From positions 868,001 to 932,000 of the forward strand of contig CANPUZ010000048.1 of the NCBI GenBank assembly GCA_947579665.1: a DNA stretch of 64,000 nt, read 5' to 3'. Of this stretch, positions 55,061 through 64,000 are shown piece after piece. Origin of the DNA: Sympetrum striolatum (lineage: Eukaryota > Arthropoda > Insecta > Odonata > Libellulidae). Position numbers and translations under genes: made by a program. Position 1 is the first letter of the stretch, and each line of letters begins with the position of its first letter. The notes under the pieces were generated by a model that worked only from the letters and a program-made list of their open reading frames with translations, was not told where the DNA came from and searched no databases.

Positions 55061-56050
55061 GAAGAGGTCTCGAGAGACTTAGCGCATGCGCAGAAGGCGG
55101 CTGAGGAGCGTGACCGACGACCGACCGAGAGACCCGCTCGTCTGCCATCTGTGGCCATGGGGGCGGAGAGGGGGGCCCTCGAAAACACCTCGGGAATAAG
55201 CGTGCCGCCCACCGCCCCCAACGAACAAAGCCAGTATGGACGCCTCAGGAAAGATCGCACAACGCCACATATCCAGCAGACGGATATACATAACAAATCA
55301 TTTGTTAATAATATTCGTTAAACAAAGCAAAGTACTTCGAAGGAATAAAGTCGATGAAAAGTCTCGTCAATTACCTACGGTTAAAAAGTTGCACGAACCG
55401 ATACATTGTTAATGAATTGCATTTTAAATTTGATTCAAAGTTTTATCGGCACCGCTCTTCCGGCCGAGATATTTTTAGACAACCTAGAAAAGAAAACATT
55501 ACCGGAGGACGGCATTTTCGCTAATAGCATTGGATTTTGGGACGATCAAGAAGGAAGACTTTCTCTTCGGCGCAGGAGGGGAAGGAGGGAGGGTAAAGAA
55601 TGGGAACGGGAGACTCGAAAAAAGGGTCAATTATTTAATCAAAATCCTCGCAATCGCCAAGTTTTAGGGAAATTCTAATGGACAAGTAAGACGCTACGTA
55701 CATTCATCTTACCATCGGTGCTCGTCTCGATCCGCTGACGTAATTATTTCTAATTTTTTAGTGCGAATTCAATGAAGCCTGCTCAAATAGAAATGCATTG
55801 AAAGCTCTTCATCTAACGTGGTCTTCTAAGCGACACTTCGCTGACGGAAGGAAGAAGAGACTCTCGTTCAAGGGTGCACGGCTATTGAATTGAGGCCATG
55901 TTTCCCGTTGCTTTTAACGACTTCTAACTTAAATTGAAATATCTCTCTGGGAGGCTATTTCCTTCTTGCCGTCATCTTATGACGTCATCGGAATCGGTCG
56001 TTGCCATGAGACCAAGAGAGAGGATTAGGCTTCGTGCTTTTGCGTTTGGG
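55035..56050 (+). repeat. segmental duplication S1, copy 2
   Basis: Direct copy of 47250-48680. The GC-rich head keeps GCGCATGCGCAGAAGGCGG and GGCCATGGGGGCGGAGAGG. It joins directly to the Jockey LINE at about 55035-55060. The purine-rich block (55575-55620) and TATTTCTAATTTTTTAG follow, then a TGACGTCA near 55980. Confidence 0.8.
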
Positions 56051-56139
56051 TCTAAATGTCGTCTTTTCTTAGCGGAGAGGGGATTTTAGATTAGATATAT
56101 ACCCCGCGAGGCGCCAGAGGTGTAGGGCAGGGGTTGTAA

Positions 56140-56250
56140 TACACCACCATTATTCATTCAACCCTATTAGCATCTCTAACAGCCTGGGGAAAAAACGACC
56201 AAATGTAATTATCCGTCTTTGCGATTACTTCCCTATAACGCTTCGTCGAT
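56140..56250 (+). repeat. dispersed repeat R6, copy 2
   Basis: Direct copy of 52228-52340, sharing the CACCACCATTATTCATTC start and the CGATTACTTCCCTATAACGC end. Confidence 0.8.
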
Positions 56251-56375
56251 TTTACGAACATTTTATAAACAAACGTCGTCCGCTTGTCGTCAAAAGTCGA
56301 GAAGTAGAGGGACGCAGATGATGAACCGAATTTTTCATCACTCGATTGTTTGAGGTCGTTTCGATAATCCTCCAT
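56154..56375 (-). CDS. short open frame, doubtful
   Basis: A 73-codon minus frame starts at an ATG (MEDYRNDLKQSSDEKFGSS) and overlaps repeat R6 in its last third. The first 50 residues look protein-like and lie outside the repeat. No domain is recognised and no splice context was found. It might be part of the R6 element. Confidence 0.25.
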   Translation of the reverse strand: MEDYRNDLKQSSDEKFGSSSASLYFSTFDDKRTTFVYKMFVKSTKRYREVIAKTDNYIWSFFPQAVRDANRVE

Positions 56376-57390
56376 CGAAATTGCTTCGTTTTTCGAATTG
56401 TCGGCAATATACCCAGTCGCATCATAAGGATTGTGAAGTTACCCTGAAGAAGACCAGTGGACGGATCTTTCCCTTTCTTCTATAGCTATTGAGTGCGTGT
56501 ATTACGTTTAGCGTAAATATTTGAATGTGCTGACATCTCCTTCGTCATCGAATACACGCGTCCTAAACACGAATAGACGTGATGAGCACCGAAAGAATAC
56601 TTAGAGGGTCGTTTTCACAGTTTGGCCGAAAAATCGATCGATATATTTCGGGGGTCGATTACTTAAACTTTTTTTTTTTAATTGCTCCGGAATTGATTTT
56701 GGCCGAAGGAAAATGATGTTTTATTTAGAATTCAGTAAGAATTTCTGGGATTTCCGCTGAGCGAGACAATGATGGTCTTTGGGGAAATGTAAATTTTAAT
56801 AAACATTGATTTGGCGAAATATGATCGTAACACATGCGTACGCAGAATGCCATTGATGTGGTTGTGAATGAGTCTGCACGTTATTGACTGAAATATTCGA
56901 GTCGACGTGTTGATGAGGCCCAAAAGTATGACTGCGAACTGACAGTTTTTAATTGCTGAATAACAAAGCTTCTTTTATTTTGCGTTCTGATAGAGGAAAT
57001 CCGCCTTATTTGTTGTCAAGGGCAAATAAGTAATGGGTGTTCGTTGGGTAGGCGCATTCGGATAAAGCAGATTCCGGAAAAACGCGATTCAGATGATTGG
57101 GAGTTTCATTCACTTGTTGTAAAAACGATTCCATAATCTGCTTTCGAAAATAAACTCGCGATTTGCTTTAGATGACATTCCTTCGCTTCCTGTCCCACGG
57201 TAATGCGAGGCGCGTTATCTCTTTGTTTTCCTCGGAGAAGAAGCCTCTCTGATTAGAGTTCCGTGCGTCTTCGATTCATTTTATGCACGTCAATTTGAAA
57301 AACAGTGCAACTGCGCTTTGCGCAAAATTCGGAATAGCGACGGCGATGAATATTATTGAGAAATAAACGGAAGTGGGCACAGACACTCAC

Positions 57391-57405
57391 CCCCAGAGCC
57401 TCCAT
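57391..57405 (-). CDS. candidate first coding exon (five codons)
   Basis: On the minus strand an ATG in a good context (GAACAATGG) opens ATG GAG GCT CTG GGG, followed at once by a strong donor GTGAGTGTC. Upstream (57410-57560) the sequence is relatively GC-rich with CpGs. This pattern is typical of a first exon carrying mostly 5' UTR. No second exon was identified, so the call is weak. Confidence 0.25.
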
Positions 57406-57639
57406 TGTTCAGATGACGTTCCGCTGGATCGAGGTCACGCCGTCTTCGAATCACTACACAATAATCCTTGCGAGAGTTGTCAAGTAACGATTCAACAACA
57501 TTAAACACGCTGCAGGAAAGAATCCAGCTCACAAAACGCGTGCGAACTCCTAGGGCTTGAAAACGAAACTAATTTGCAATCCCTCGAGAAGGGGCGAGGA
57601 TAGCGGGATTTCCTCCGATTTCAAGGTCTTCTACGAGCA

Positions 57640-57880
57640 CTCGGTTATGCTAGAGCACAATAACATTTCTCTCACAATGAATATAAGAGAAATGTAGGAT
57701 ATCGTTTGAGGTATTTCGATTGTGCTGCATAGCAAGGATCATCAGTAAGATTAAATTGCAGCGAAGTTTAAGAATAACTTAATCCTTTCTTTTTCCTTTT
57801 TAGGACAGTCCCGATACGATGAAATTAGTGTTGTCGATCTGCTTGCAGTATTCAAACTACATTTTACTCGTACTATTATA
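57640..57880 (+). repeat. array-family fragment, decayed
   Basis: CGGTTATGCTAGAGCACA is a decayed T-arm-like site. It is followed by AATATAAGAGAAATGTAGGA, TAAGATTAAATTGCAGCGAA, TTGTCGATCTGCTTGCAGTA and TACATTTTACTCGTAC, the edge order of array T3. Confidence 0.65.
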
Positions 57881-58059
57881 TAACTGCAAAAGTTCCAATT
57901 TTCCTCAAGAGATGACAGTAGCGTAGATGTTTATAAACAAAAGTTATAATTTTCCTCAAGAGATGTCATAAGTGTCGAAGTTTAACAACAAAACCTTCGT
58001 TCACAATAGAACCAAGACGGTTAAAAACCTTTTCTTAAGAAATACACGTAAAGTATATT

Positions 58060-58190
58060 TTTTTGTTGCAGGGCTCGCTTTCTTTTGCAAAATTAATTAG
58101 AAATAATTAGAAAGTCGAACCAAGCACCAAAAGAAGGAGAATAAAATAAGGATTCATATTTTGGTCGCGGAATTTCATTTACTAATTTAA
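58060..58190 (+). repeat. dispersed repeat R5, copy
   Basis: Shares TTTTGCAAAATTAATTAGA, CCAAAAGAAGGAGAATAAA and ATTTTGGTCGCG with 45060-45160. Confidence 0.6.
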
Positions 58191-58360
58191 ATTGCGATCA
58201 TTTTGAGAAAGTATTTAAGAAAGCTTTTGGATTTTATGGAAGAATATCTGTAGCTACCGAGTTTTATTTATATCAACGCAATTGTTTACTGACTCTTTCG
58301 GTGGATAAATGGATTTGTAGTAGTTTGTTATATGAAATTGGTATGGTAGAGAGGAGGTTT

Positions 58361-58580
58361 CTACGCTCCAGACACCATAGGAGTCGTCTGTTCACCATTC
58401 TCTCCATTGAGTTTGCTCATGCAGCTAGTGAGAGAGATGGGACGGTAGTTCTTGGGGTTGCACCTTTCTTTGCCTTTTTTGTGAACAGGTATGATTATTG
58501 ACTCCTGCCAGGAGGTTGGGAAGGCTGTAAAAATGTTGTCAATATCAGATTGGCTATATTGAGTAATTCTGGTAGGCAAA
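58361..58580 (-). pseudogene. LINE reverse transcriptase N-terminal remnant
   Basis: The minus frame has PTSWQESIIIPVHKKGKERC and NPKNYRPISLTSCMSKL. These are the opening RT blocks (P--W--A-I-P--K-G-----NYRPISL) of Jockey/RTE-type LINEs. Homology stops after CMSKL, so the rest of the RT is missing. It differs from the RT at 53.3-55 kb (IPKPNKNP). Confidence 0.7.
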
Positions 58581-58599
58581 GATATAGTAGCAACTAAGT

Positions 58600-60900
58600 T
58601 AAAAGATGAGGTGGTATCAAGGAAGTGAATTTATCACAACTGTTCACATTCAAATTATTCATAATAAATCAGTGTGCTGAAAAAAGGCAAGGAGAGTGTA
58701 TATTTAATTACAATCGTTTGTAAAAAGTTGTAAAAGATAGATAATTATGATACACAGCAGTTGTTTGGTGATGAATATGTGTGTATGCTGCAAACAATGG
58801 GTCGGTAAGAAAATTCTTAAGTTGGCGTGGAGCACTTTTGGCGGTCTTATTTTTTCATTTAACAAATTCCAATCCTTCCTATCCTTAGTTCACCAATACT
58901 CGCATAAACTTATTCTACTTTAAATCATAGAAAGAGTAATGTAATAGGAATCATGTTTCGTGATTCTTCAATGTGCATAAAAACTTACTCTTATTTCAAT
59001 GCTTGGATTCTCTTGAGCTTGTCCTTGTAATTCATTCAGATTTAATACCTTCTAAACAAAGTTTGTCTTATCTGCTGATTTTAAAGGCAGTGAATAGTTA
59101 ACTTTCCTGCACATTGTCCTTACCATTGAAATCAATGAGGCAAGGCTTGGTGAACAACTAGTTCCAGTGATCTATTAGTGGTTTAATGATTGAATATTTT
59201 ATTGAGAAAAATTATTGGTCACCATTTAAAATCAATGCATCGGATTTTATTACAATATCTAGTGATAAAGGAAGTGCCTGAAAAAGTTTGGGCGTAATAT
59301 ACAATGAGGGTCATGTCGTAGATTGATAAAGTTACTATCAAATGGTAGGAAAAACTTGTTGCTAAAAATTTGATCAACAAATTCAAAGGTTAAGTTGAAA
59401 TTAAAATTTAAGGAATGGTTATTAAAACTAAGCTATGGATGTAACAAGAAACATGTAAATTGGAGTGCTAATTATTCAATTCCAAAGCTCGTGGCGAATT
59501 GCCAAAGTAATCTACTTGTAATTGCAATCAATTACATTTCAGTCAGAGTAATTGTGTTCGAGCCCAAGCAGAAGTCGTTGTTTAATTTTATTATCATTTT
59601 CCTATTGTTTTTCTCATTAAAAGAGTCATAATAGCTGTGAACTGTTCCCAAGAGTTAAACTTCCCATTCGGCGACTGGTTTAACATCAGTTACTTGAAGA
59701 GGAAGCCTTTCGGATTGTAATTTGTAGCTCGAGATTGATAACTGAGCATACGTTTCGCGTAAAGATTGAATGTAAATACAGAAAACTACGATTTTTCTCC
59801 CTCACGTATCATACAGAAAAAGGAATGATTAGGAGACGACGACTTAGATGAGACTTTGACATGAATGGAGAGAACCTAGGGGTGTTTGGTTGGACTTGTC
59901 ATGAAATGAAAAGACATGCTTTGGCAATAATCACACAGTAAACCGATATCACTAACATGTACAATAGTTATTATCATTTTCATTCTAAAGTTAATGTTTA
60001 CTAACAACGTTTCGCATTTCGTTACTCAATTGGATCACTTACAGCATAGCCAATGCAATTTCGAACATGTTGCTCGTAGTCTCTTTCAGTGAGTAAGAAC
60101 TCGCTAAAAAGTAGAAATGGGATACTAAAGGTTAAATTTTAATCTAATATCAAAAATGTTATAAGAATACTAGGTCATAAACAAGAAAAATAACATGTAA
60201 CAGAAATATTATTTTTTTACATCTGAATGCATCTGTTATTTTTTGACTATGAAATTCATAAAGTATATCTTTATTCTCTAACCATGACATAATTTTGTTT
60301 TGATAAAGCTTGTACATAATGAGTGTACAGATATTCTGCATTCTTTTCTAATAGTAGTTGATATGATTGAATGGCTATTGACCACAATTCTTTGAATGCT
60401 CAACTATGATAGAGCATGAAATGGACCGAACGAGGGAGAATTGCTTCAGAATTTTCATAATATAAGAGAGATTTATAATCTGCCTCTCAGAATTGGAGAA
60501 GCATTGGGCTGAGGATAACTGAGTGGAAGAAGAGAATAGAATCTGAGGTGTATTCCCTCTTGATGAATAAGTAGATCTGTGATATATCACATCAAATATA
60601 ATTAATAAAATGTTACCTTGATGAAATGTAATTACAAAGTAAATGCTCTCCTTAGAATGTATATACATCTCTATGTGCAGCAAAGTCTCCAAAATTAATG
60701 TGTGTGCAAATAATGCACACCTTTTGATCAGGGCTTCGGAAACTCAGTTTTAAAATGAGCTCAGATCAATTCAAAAAGTTAGCTGAGCTCAACTCAAAGC
60801 TCAAAACTTGCTAAATTCCAAACAAATTTAAATAAATACAATTGCTATAAATTCTATTATTACTGAAATATTCTGGGGAATTTGTTATGTTCAGGCATTA
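58600..60900. other. AT-rich stretch, no gene supported
   Basis: Short frames at 59395-59631, 60159-60341 and 60375-60692 carry no recognised domain. No terminal repeats were identified except the LTR that starts at 60907. Confidence 0.4.
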
Positions 60901-60906
60901 CTCACA

Positions 60907-61039
60907 TGTAATTTTAACACAACTTTATTGAGTACGTTACAACGCCATTTTTTAGTTACAGGCCATACTCATCATGCGCACGCATTGACATTGTTACCAC
61001 ACATGGAAGTTACAACAGTGGTACCACATGTATATAACA
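60907..61039 (-). repeat. 3' LTR of the Gypsy element (about 133 bp)
   Basis: On the minus strand it starts TGTTATATACATGTGG directly after the polypurine tract and probably ends TTAAAATTACA at 60907. It contains AATAAA (60923-60928) some 15 nt before that end, as expected for the R region. TG...CA ends fit LTR rules. The 3' end is inferred because the 5' LTR is not available for comparison. Confidence 0.6.
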
Positions 61040-61050
61040 CCTCCCCCCTT
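61040..61050 (-). promoter_or_regulatory. polypurine tract (plus-strand primer site)
   Basis: Minus-strand AAGGGGGGAGG directly abuts the TG of the LTR. This is the standard primer for plus-strand DNA synthesis in LTR retrotransposons. Confidence 0.85.
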
Positions 61051-61145
61051 AAATCTTTCTAGTAAACAACAAAAAAAGTAAACACATGAAAAGTAAACAC
61101 AAAAAAAAATTACAGTAAATATTCTTTCATAAAATATTAAACAAT

Positions 61146-63023
61146 TCAAAAATCAAAAATTTTCTTTGGTCTCCTTGACCTTTCACTACGTCTGAGTGGA
61201 TTTGACATTTCTTTATGATCAGTTACATCCCTTTCAGATGCATTATTTGATGTTTCAAGGTACATCGGTAAATTTGGACTTTTCACACATTTAGGTGTAA
61301 TAGGAGTAGTCACTTTTGCAGTGAAATCCTTGGGGGTTGAACAATCACTGGGGGATGGGTTTGGAACACTTTGTAACTCGGGCAATTCACAACCAGGGGC
61401 AATATCTCCACTTGTTTTGATGAAGCTTTCACATCTTGATGTATCACATTCACTAATATGTACTGGCTTCCAGTCTTTGAGGTCCATACTAGGGGATTTA
61501 TGTTCTCCTTCCTCTCTGGAAAGGATTTGCTTCAAGCTTCTTACACAATATATACCTTCACTTGTACATATTACATACATCTTGCGACCAATAGGCTTTA
61601 CTACTACTCCATTTACCCATTTATCTCCTTTTCCGTAGTTCAAAATGCTTACCAAATCACCAGCATGAAATACCTTATAAGTACATGGAACAGATTGTTT
61701 TACATTTGTTAGTACATCAGAAAAGCTTTGTTTCAACATATTTAATTTGGTATAGATTTGTCTCCCTACTTGTAGTTCAGCAGGAGACTTCCCTGTGAAA
61801 CAATGAGGTGTGGTTCGATATTTGAGTAACCATCTTTGTAATTTTTGATGGTCAGACCCTCTATCATCAGTTGCGGCAATAAGGGCCTTTTTAAATGTTT
61901 GAACTCCTCTCTCTGCCAACCCATTTGAAGATGGACTATAAGGAGCAGTAAACGGATGACGAATACCATATTCAAAGCAAAACTGATTAAATTCTCTCGA
62001 AGTAAGTTGAGGCCCATTATCAGAAACAATTGTTCTTGGAATGCCCCATCTAGCAATTAATGTGTGTAAAGCATCTATTGTGCTTTCTGTTGTTATGTTT
62101 TTCATTTTAAATACTTCAGGCCATTTGGAATGGGCATCAATTACAACCAGATACATATTACCATAGAAAGGACCAGCAAAATCTAAATGCCATCTAACCC
62201 CAGGATATTCAGGCCATTCCCAATGATGTTCTTTAGAGTAATTAGGAGCATTTTGAGTAGCCTGACATCCTCTACAAGATTTTGTGATTCTCTCTAAATC
62301 CTTTCTAAGCTCAGGCCACCACACAAAGTCTCTAGCTACAGCCTTCATCTTCACTATGCCCATATGCCCTTCATGTAATTCCTTTAAAATCTTGCTTTGC
62401 AATGATTTAGGAATGAGTGTTTTGCCATGAACTGTTATACACCCATCTACAATGAAATAGCTGTGCTCATACCTAGCATATGGCTTCATTTCTTCAGAAA
62501 GTGTATCAGGCCAACCTGAAGTGACGTCTTGAAATACTTGTGACAGGATGGCATCTCTTTTAGTTTGTCTACTTATTTCCCTAGAGGTTACAGGACTTAC
62601 ATCCATTTCTAATAAATTTACTTTCAATACATCCTCCGTATCACATTTAATGTCATCCTCCTCACCCACAACCGGTAACCTGGATGGTCCATCTGCATTG
62701 GCATGTTTGTGGGTAACTTTATATTTTATAGTGTAATCATAATTAGCAAGAATCAATGCCCATCTCTGCAACCTATCCACAGCAATTGAGGAAGCAGCTT
62801 TAGTGGGATTAAACATTGCAGCAAGAGGTTTACTATCAGTTACAATTGTGAAATGTCGGCCTCTTAGGTATCTGTCATATTTTTTTACTCCCCATATAAT
62901 AGCCAAGGCTTCCTTGTGAATGTGTGCATACCTTTTCTCACTGTCGTTCAGTAATCTGGACGCAAAAGAGATTGGTCTGTCCTCCCCAGATTCAAATACA
63001 TGAGATAAAGTCCCTGAAATGCC
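61146..63023 (-). CDS. Gypsy pol, RNase H and integrase part
   Basis: Open on the minus strand from just after the internal stop (63024-63026) to the final stop at 61146. Numbering from the Met/Leu at 62906, RNase H shows TDSKPL (D24) and HKHANADGPSR (70-75 region, D72). The integrase has a zinc-binding HEGH (178-181) with CRGC (211-214). Its core has DFAGPF (D242), SDNGPQ (D296) and LAERG (E332), the D,D(35)E triad with exactly 35 residues between the last two. A C-terminal region follows, ending in the basic SERSRRPKKIFDF. No chromodomain is evident. All catalytic residues I can identify are present, so only the upstream nonsense codon appears to disable it. Confidence 0.9.
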   Translation of the reverse strand, partial: GISGTLSHVFESGEDRPISFASRLLNDSEKRYAHIHKEALAIIWGVKKYDRYLRGRHFTIVTDSKPLAAMFNPTKAASSIAVDRLQRWALILANYDYTIKYKVTHKHANADGPSRLPVVGEEDDIKCDTEDVLKVNLLEMDVSPVTSREISRQTKRDAILSQVFQDVTSGWPDTLSEEMKPYARYEHSYFIVDGCITVHGKTLIPKSLQSKILKELHEGHMGIVKMKAVARDFVWWPELRKDLERITKSCRGCQATQNAPNYSKEHHWEWPEYPGVRWHLDFAGPFYGNMYLVVIDAHSKWPEVFKMKNITTESTIDALHTLIARWGIPRTIVSDNGPQLTSREFNQFCFEYGIRHPFTAPYSPSSNGLAERGVQTFKKALIAATDDRGSDHQKLQRWLLKYRTTPHCFTGKSPAELQVGRQIYTKLNMLKQSFSDVLTNVKQSVPCTYKVFHAGDLVSILNYGKGDKWVNGVVVKPIGRKMYVICTSEGIYCVRSLKQILSREEGEHKSPSMDLKDWKPVHISECDTSRCESFIKTSGDIAPGCELPELQSVPNPSPSDCSTPKDFTAKVTTPITPKCVKSPNLPMYLETSNNASERDVTDHKEMSNPLRRSERSRRPKKIFDF

Positions 63024-63998
63024 TTAACTTGAAGCGTCACATGCCAATTCTAATGACAATTTAGGATTGTAATGCACTAAAACTTTGTCAGAAGCTACTA
63101 ACTGTTTTGCCTCTACAAATGCTTCATCACAGTCATGAGACCAATACCACTTAGTTCCTTTCTTTAATAGTCTATACAAGGGAGTTAAAATCTCTGCTAT
63201 TTTAGGTAGGAATTTATTATAGTAGTTCACAAAACCACAAAATGCTTTTACCTCAGATACATTCGTTGGCCTTGGACAGTCTAGAACTGACTGGACTCTC
63301 TTATTTGTTTTGTGTAACCCCTTTTCATCAATAATGTGTCCACAATATTCAACTGATTCAGCCATGAAAACGCATTTGTTTCGATTTACAGTTAGCCCCT
63401 TTTCTAATAGTCTTTGAAAAAGTAACTCTAAATTTTTCATGTGTTCTACATCTGAACACCCAGTTATCAAAATATCATCTTGGAAACAAAAACAATTTGG
63501 TATCCCTGTTAATATCTGATCCATACATTGCTGCCAAATGGCAGGAGCAGAGGCAACGCCAAAAGCTAGTCTTGTATATTGATACAACCCTTTGTGAGTA
63601 GCAATAGTTAAAATTTCTCTTGAATCTTTATCCATCTCTAGATGGTGGTATGCCGAGTTTAGATCTAATTTCGTAAATTTCTTCCCACCCTCTAGATGAG
63701 TAAAAATGTCCTCGATTCGAGGTAATGGATACTGTGGAACCACTAAATTTGGGTTCACTGTTACCTTGAAATCCCCACAGATTCTCACTCTATCAACTCC
63801 CTTGGGTCTGGGAACAATTGGGGTAGCCCACTCGCTATTGTCTACTTTAACTAGAATATTCTGTTTCACCATCAAATCTATTTCTTTCTCAATCAAAGGT
63901 TTGTAGGCATATGGTGGATGTCTAAACTTCATTGCTTTTGGCTTGGCATTTTCTTTCAGCCTTAGTTTCCCTTTTAAAATTCCTGGTTGATTTTCAAA
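63024..63998 (-). pseudogene. Gypsy pol, reverse transcriptase part ending in a nonsense codon
   Basis: Open on the minus strand from the window edge. From the Met at 63932, RT shows TKLDLNSAYH (catalytic D90), LAFGVASAP (121-130) and FQDDILI (150-156, catalytic D152 and D153; the YXDD box as FQDD). The thumb follows (CGHIIDEKGL), then the first RNase H strand LELACDASS (D299). A TAA at 63024-63026 interrupts RNase H immediately after it. The reading frame continues unchanged beyond, so a point mutation rather than a frameshift is likely. The frame also continues upstream of 63932 to the window edge, so the true start lies outside. Confidence 0.9.
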
Positions 63999-64000
63999 CA

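Larger units (their letters stand above)
60907..64000 (-). mobile_element. Ty3/Gypsy LTR retrotransposon, 3' part (runs off window)
   Basis: On the minus strand it comprises pol (RT, RNase H, integrase), a short untranslated spacer, a polypurine tract and a 3' LTR. The order RT-RNase H-integrase defines Ty3/Gypsy. Gag, protease, primer site and 5' LTR lie beyond 64000. One nonsense codon breaks pol, which is otherwise open for over 900 codons. This makes it the youngest-looking retroelement in the window. No env frame follows pol. Confidence 0.9.

Noticed and set aside
61321..61712. Plus-strand frames across the Gypsy pol region
   Set aside because: They are antisense shadows of the integrase C-terminal region.

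Overview
This is an AT-rich, intron-bearing metazoan nuclear segment, most likely arthropod. It is dominated by degraded transposable elements and contains only fragments of host genes. The metazoan call rests on an exon of the proteasome subunit PSMD2/Rpn1 with consensus splice sites. The arthropod call is an inference from the mix of elements: Jockey-like LINEs, a Ty3/Gypsy element, hAT, Harbinger, pogo-like and Penelope-like remnants, and tRNA-derived repeats. No bacterial operons, rRNA, CRISPR arrays or intact tRNA genes were seen.

Layout. 1-5 kb: a GC-rich edge, a promoter-like cluster with CRE and RFX-type palindromes, a direct repeat and two tRNA-derived sequences. 7.7-16 kb: remnants of hAT and of TA-flanked pogo/mariner-type elements, a LINE tail, and a plus-strand exon of an unknown gene between two copies of a direct duplication. 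16.4-23.1 kb: the most gene-like part, all on the minus strand. It holds a chain of phase-compatible exons of an unrecognised membrane-like protein, an isolated PSMD2 exon and a candidate first coding exon. 23.9-28 kb: duplicated repeat blocks. 28.4-29.9 kb: the 3' end of a plus-strand gene of unknown function with a poly(A) signal. 30.1-31.8 kb: a DNA transposon with about 360 bp terminal inverted repeats, each carrying a tRNA-like module, flanked by TAA and holding a broken DDE transposase. 32-36 kb: pieces of Jockey/CR1-like LINEs in both orientations.

38-58 kb is a mosaic of one unusual repeat family. It consists of tandem monomers of about 150-177 bp, each with a tRNA T-arm-like hairpin. 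They form long arrays in opposite orientations (38.1-39.0 and 40.5-42.3 kb on the minus strand, 48.8-50.0 kb on the plus strand) with the same monomer order. A Harbinger element, a Penelope-like remnant, a Jockey LINE fragment and a GC-rich segmental duplication (47/55 kb) are interleaved with them. 60.9-64 kb: the 3' part of a Ty3/Gypsy retrotransposon on the minus strand. It has a short LTR, a polypurine tract and an almost intact pol with one in-frame stop, and it runs off the window edge.

Exon calls were made by eye from splice signals, reading phase and protein-like content. Apart from PSMD2, host gene identities are unknown.
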